Source of the DNA: Treponema sp.
GTDB taxonomy: Bacteria > Spirochaetota > Spirochaetia > Treponematales > Breznakiellaceae
DNA length: 8,999 nucleotides
Assembly (NCBI GenBank): GCA_031276685.1
Contig: JAISMQ010000255.1
Span: 1 to 8,999 of the forward strand
Reading direction: 5' to 3'
Shown here in pieces: positions 5,334 to 8,999 of the stretch. The first letter of the stretch is position 1, and every line of letters starts with the position of its first letter. The translations under genes were made by a program, and so were the position numbers. The notes beneath the pieces are model-generated. The model saw only the letters and a program-made list of their open reading frames with translations, ran no database searches and was not told where the DNA came from.

Positions 5334-7904
5334 ATGGTGCCCGAGCATCTCTTTCACGGCAATGTACCCATCACGTCGGGAAACCAGATCTACCTGGAGC
5401 GGCCCCGTATTGATCAGCTCCTGGAACAGGCCATAAAGAAGCGGGTAGTTATTATCTGCGCCGGCGCGGGTTACGGAAAAACCTGCGCGGCTTATTTTTT
5501 TATCCGCAAGCTTAAAATTCTAACCAGTTGGATGCAGTTTTCCGACCGGGACAACAACGGCGACAGGTTTTGGGAGAACTTTACCACCGCCATTACCCCG
5601 GTCAGCCGGAAAGCCGCGGGCAAACTGGCCAAAATAGGTTTCCCGTCCACGGAATGGCAGATCGACCAGTACAAGGCTATCTGCCAGGAAGAACTGCGGC
5701 CCGATACGCAGTACATCTTTGTCTACGATGATTTTCACTTTATCAACGACCCGGCGGTGCTGCGCTTTATGGAACGCTCCGTCACCTCCTCCCTCCCCCA
5801 TATCACATCCGTGCTTATCTCGCGGACGGAGCCGTCCCTTAACCTGATGAACATGGAATCGAAGGGTTTCCTGGCCCGGATTACCGAGGAGGACCTGCGC
5901 TTTACCCGCGAGGAGATGGTGTCCTACTTCCGGCTTCTGGACATTAACCCTTCGCCGCAGACGGTCTCCTCGATTTACTACGACACGGAAGGCTGGGCTT
6001 TCGCGATCCACCTGGCGGGGCTTTCGCTTAAAAACGCCCCGTCCGGCGCGGCCTACGTGAACCAGGCCCTTAGGTCCAACATCTTCAAGCTGATCAACAG
6101 CGAGATTATGGCGCCGCTGCCGGCCCCGGTGCAGCAGTTTCTGATCAAGCTGTCCCTTATCGAGCATCTGGTCCCGGATCTGCTGGAAGAGCTGGCGGGG
6201 GATCCTTCGGTTATGGAGCGGGTAAAGAACCTGGATTCGTTTATCCGCTTCGACGTGTACCTGAACGCCTACCACATCCACCACCTGTTCCTTGACTACC
6301 TTAAGGGGCGGCAGGACGAGCTGACGGAATACGACAAAAAGGACCTGTGGCACAAGACCGCCGCCTGGTGCGCGGCCAACGGCCAGAAAATTGACGCCAT
6401 CAGCTACTACGAACGGTCGGGGGACTACGAGCGGCTGCTCGGCGTAGTCGATACCATGCCGTCAATACTGCCGAACCGGACGGCGCGGATGCTGCTGGAG
6501 ATTCTGGAGCGGGCGCCGGGGGAGATATACGACCAGATTGCCCACGCCCAGGTGGTGCGTACCGGGCTCTACCTGACCCTTGAAATGTTCGACAAGTCCC
6601 GGGAAGAGCTGCTCGCGGTTATCGGCAGGCTGGAGGCCGGGCCGGTTACCCCCGCCGTCTGCCGGACCCTGACGGGCTGTTACAACAACCTGGGCTTTAT
6701 CGGCATGAACACCTGTTCCTACACGCGGGACTACGACTACGTCCGCTACTTTGAAAAGGCCCGGCAGTACTACGAGCTTAACAAATTCGAGATCCTGCCC
6801 CCCATATCGGTTATCCCCCTGAGCGCCTACCTGTGCCGGGTGAACAGCGAGGAACAGGGGGAAATGGAGCGGTACATAGAGGCCATAAGCGCGGCGGTCC
6901 CGCACTGTTCGGTTACCTTTGGGGGCTGCGCGCTGGGCATGGACGATCTGTGCCGGGGGGAGCTGGCCTTTTTCCGGGGCGATCTGTCCGGGGCGGAGCA
7001 GTTCAGCCTCCGGGCGCTGCGATACGCCCGGCAGGGGAAGCAGTACGAAACCGAAAACCGGGCCCTGTTCTACCTGCTGCGGATCAACCTGGCGCGGGGG
7101 AACCACGAGGACAACGAAAAAATACTGGCGCAGATAGAAGCGCTGCTTGACGAGCAGAGCTACCCTACCCGCTTTACCAACCACGACATTATTACCGGGT
7201 GGTACTACGCCCACATTGGGCAGACCGGCAAGCTTGCCCCCTGGCTTAAAAACGACTTTGAGGAAAGCGACCTTAATTCCATCGTTTTTGGCCTGGAGAT
7301 CTACGTCAAGGTCAAGTTCCACTTTGCCGAAAAACGGTACCCCGCGGCGCTGGCGGCGCTGGAAAACAGGGAATCCGCGACCAGCCCCTGGGCCTTCGTG
7401 CTGGGGAAGATCGAGGGAAAGGCCCTGGAGGCGGTATGCCGCTACCAGCTTAAGGACCGGGACGGCGCCTTTGCCGCCCTAAAAACGGCGTACCGGCTGG
7501 CGCTTCCCAACGCCATCTCCATGCCCTTTACGGAACTGGGGAAGGACATGCGCGCCCTGGCGGAGGCGGCGATCAAGGACAAGGCGCCGGATCTCCCCCT
7601 GGAATGGCTGGAAAAGGTCCGCCTGGGCGCGGCCGCCTACGCGAAAAAGCTGTTCGCGGCGGTGGAAAGCTCCCGGCCCGCGCCGTTCGGGGACGGGGCC
7701 GCAGGCCGGGAACTGTCCCGCCGGGAACTGGAAGTGCTTATCGACCTGTCCCGGGGGATGACCCAGGAGGAGATTGCCGGGCAGGCTTCGCTTTCGATAA
7801 ACACCGTAAAAAGCATTATCCGCAGTGTCTACAGCAAGCTGGGGGCCATTAACAAGGCCGATGCCGTTAGGATCGCCACCTCCAGGGGGATTGTGGGGGC
7901 CTAG
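5334..7904 (+). CDS. MalT-like LuxR-family transcriptional regulator (STAND ATPase)
   Basis: This 856-aa protein has the layout of MalT-type regulators: an N-terminal signal-transduction NTPase, a long helical-repeat sensor region and a C-terminal LuxR DNA-binding domain. The Walker A segment is AGAGYGKT (43-50); an Ala replaces the first Gly, as is usual in the MalT family. Walker B is FVYDDFH (129-135), followed by ISRTEP (162-167). Residues about 340-770 are helical and TPR-like (for example FFRGDLSGAEQFSLRALRYA). The HTH (about 793-856) has LSRRELEVL and SINTVKSIIRSVYSKL, a canonical LuxR recognition region. Such proteins usually activate transcription as ATP-dependent oligomers after binding an inducer; the inducer here cannot be read. 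AAGGA ends only 3 nt before the ATG; the next codon, GTG at 5337, would have better spacing and may be the true start. A paralogue follows. Confidence 0.93.
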   Translation: MVPEHLFHGNVPITSGNQIYLERPRIDQLLEQAIKKRVVIICAGAGYGKTCAAYFFIRKLKILTSWMQFSDRDNNGDRFWENFTTAITPVSRKAAGKLAKIGFPSTEWQIDQYKAICQEELRPDTQYIFVYDDFHFINDPAVLRFMERSVTSSLPHITSVLISRTEPSLNLMNMESKGFLARITEEDLRFTREEMVSYFRLLDINPSPQTVSSIYYDTEGWAFAIHLAGLSLKNAPSGAAYVNQALRSNIFKLINSEIMAPLPAPVQQFLIKLSLIEHLVPDLLEELAGDPSVMERVKNLDSFIRFDVYLNAYHIHHLFLDYLKGRQDELTEYDKKDLWHKTAAWCAANGQKIDAISYYERSGDYERLLGVVDTMPSILPNRTARMLLEILERAPGEIYDQIAHAQVVRTGLYLTLEMFDKSREELLAVIGRLEAGPVTPAVCRTLTGCYNNLGFIGMNTCSYTRDYDYVRYFEKARQYYELNKFEILPPISVIPLSAYLCRVNSEEQGEMERYIEAISAAVPHCSVTFGGCALGMDDLCRGELAFFRGDLSGAEQFSLRALRYARQGKQYETENRALFYLLRINLARGNHEDNEKILAQIEALLDEQSYPTRFTNHDIITGWYYAHIGQTGKLAPWLKNDFEESDLNSIVFGLEIYVKVKFHFAEKRYPAALAALENRESATSPWAFVLGKIEGKALEAVCRYQLKDRDGAFAALKTAYRLALPNAISMPFTELGKDMRALAEAAIKDKAPDLPLEWLEKVRLGAAAYAKKLFAAVESSRPAPFGDGAAGRELSRRELEVLIDLSRGMTQEEIAGQASLSINTVKSIIRSVYSKLGAINKADAVRIATSRGIVGA

Positions 7905-7952
7905 CGGCCTGGTGTACTTGTAAAAAACGGTTTTCAGCCAAGTGGGGGGCTT

Positions 7953-8999
7953 ATGCGCGAAGCGCAACAAACTGCCGGCGCGCCGCAGAACGACGGGGCC
8001 GCAAGCGGCGGGGAACACTGCGTGTACCTGGACCGGCCGCGGGTGGACCGGCTTTTGGAGGGGGCGCTGCGGAGCCACGTCGTTACCGTGGTGGCGGGGG
8101 AAGGCAGCGGCAAAACCCACGCGGTAAACGCCTTTCTGCAGCGGGACCCCCGGCCCGTTATCTGGGTGCAGATCTCCGAACGGGACAACCTGGCCTGGCG
8201 CTTCTGGGAGAACTACACCGGGGAGGTGGCCCGGATCAACCCGGAGGCCGCCAAACTATACGCCGACATGGGCTTCCCGGAATCGGGCCGGCAGCTTGAC
8301 AGGTACCTGGGCCTGGTAAAAAGCGAAATTGTAAGCCGGGAACGCTACGTGATCGTGTTTGACGATTTCCACCTGATCACCAGCCCCTCGATTCTGACGC
8401 ATCTGCAGCGGGCCCTGTCCACCCCAATCTCAAAAAACACCATTGTCTTTATCTCCCGCACGGAACCGGCGCTGAACACCATCAACCTTCTGGCCAAGGG
8501 GCTCCTTTCCCAGATCAGCGCCGACGATCTCCGGTTCACCCGCGAAGAAACGGGCGGCTACTTCCGCCTTCACCGGGTCCCCCTGGAAGAGGGGGATCTG
8601 GACCGGATCTGCCGGGAAACCGAAGGCTGGGCGCTGGCCCTGGGCCTTATCCTCCAGGAGATAAAGGCGCATAAAACCGGGGGGCGCAACTGGGACCGGG
8701 TTATGCAGCCCATCAGACAGATGGAGGAGCGTATCTTTGCCGGCATGGGGGAGGAACTGCAGAAATTCCTTATCAAGCTTTCGCTTATCGAACACTGGCC
8801 CCGGGACCTGCTGGAGCGCCTTGAGCCCGGCGGGAACAGCATCGCCGCCATGGAGCAGTTCAGCTCGGTTATCCGCTTCGACACCTACCTGCACGGTTTT
8901 AGGATCCACCGCCTGTTCCTGGACTTTCTGCGGGAAAAGCAGAAGCTCCTGGGCCAGGAGGAAATTCGGGAGGTTTACGGCGCGGGCGCGCAGTGGTGC
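7953..8999 (+). CDS. Second MalT-like LuxR regulator, N-terminal part (cut by window end)
   Basis: The frame is open from the ATG at 7953 to the window edge (349 codons seen) and encodes a paralogue of the preceding regulator. Matching blocks occur in order: VYLDRPRVDRLL (24-35), Walker A AGEGSGKT (48-55), RFWENYT (83-89), Walker B VIVFDDFH (133-140), ISRTEP (167-172), LRFTREE (193-199), FLIKLSLIEH (272-281) and IHRLFLDFL (318-326). In one 41-residue block (161-201 of the first protein against 166-206 of this one), 25 residues are identical. The helical-repeat and LuxR HTH regions should lie beyond the window, but this cannot be verified. The start has only a G-rich stretch (7944-7949) as a possible ribosome site. 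The gap to the previous gene is 48 nt with no clear promoter or terminator, so cotranscription is plausible. Confidence 0.9.
   Translation, partial: MREAQQTAGAPQNDGAASGGEHCVYLDRPRVDRLLEGALRSHVVTVVAGEGSGKTHAVNAFLQRDPRPVIWVQISERDNLAWRFWENYTGEVARINPEAAKLYADMGFPESGRQLDRYLGLVKSEIVSRERYVIVFDDFHLITSPSILTHLQRALSTPISKNTIVFISRTEPALNTINLLAKGLLSQISADDLRFTREETGGYFRLHRVPLEEGDLDRICRETEGWALALGLILQEIKAHKTGGRNWDRVMQPIRQMEERIFAGMGEELQKFLIKLSLIEHWPRDLLERLEPGGNSIAAMEQFSSVIRFDTYLHGFRIHRLFLDFLREKQKLLGQEEIREVYGAGAQWC

Noticed and set aside
5249..5419. Small open frame starting at an ATG just after GGGAG, overlapping the first LuxR start
   Set aside because: Its start lies inside the predicted -35/-10 promoter, upstream of the predicted transcription start, so it would not be in the message. 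It overlaps the LuxR frame and has no recognisable product.
5520..7322. Long antisense frames (5520-6353 and 6462-7322, minus) opposite the LuxR gene, and 8430-8909 opposite the second paralogue
   Set aside because: They are shadows of the conserved MalT-like reading frames, with Val/Gln/Arg-rich composition and no ribosome sites or domains.

Overview
The window is a GC-rich, densely coded piece of bacterial chromosome with one small heat-shock gene on the minus strand and four signalling or regulatory genes on the plus strand. The taxon cannot be read directly from the sequence. A long Cache-type hybrid kinase paired with a response-regulator phosphodiesterase, followed by tandem MalT-like LuxR regulators, would fit a free-living or gut-associated spirochaete of the Treponema type. 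That is only an inference from gene style. There are no rRNAs, tRNAs, transposases or CRISPR repeats.

Layout: (1) 1-510, an Hsp20 (alpha-crystallin) chaperone gene on the minus strand, followed by a GC hairpin that may be its terminator. (2) 511-1124, a 614-nt divergent intergenic region. It holds a near-perfect sigma-54 (-24/-12) promoter facing hsp20, a 9-8-9 inverted repeat just upstream of that promoter, and a predicted leader of about 175 nt with several hairpins. (3) 1125-5170, a two-gene operon: a membrane hybrid histidine kinase (Cache-like sensor, HisKA, HATPase, REC, HPt) and, 17 nt later, a REC-HD-GYP protein. The natural reading is a phosphorelay ending in a cyclic-di-GMP phosphodiesterase. 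(4) 5171-5333, an intergenic gap with a clear TTGACA/TATCAT promoter. (5) 5334-8999, two tandem paralogous MalT-like regulators (STAND ATPase, helical repeats, LuxR HTH). The second is cut by the window end, and its HTH lies outside the window.

No wholly unknown system is evident. The points most worth a second look are the sigma-54-type control of a small heat-shock gene with a structured leader and an operator-like repeat, and the tandem in-frame pair of large ATP-dependent LuxR regulators next to a kinase/HD-GYP relay.
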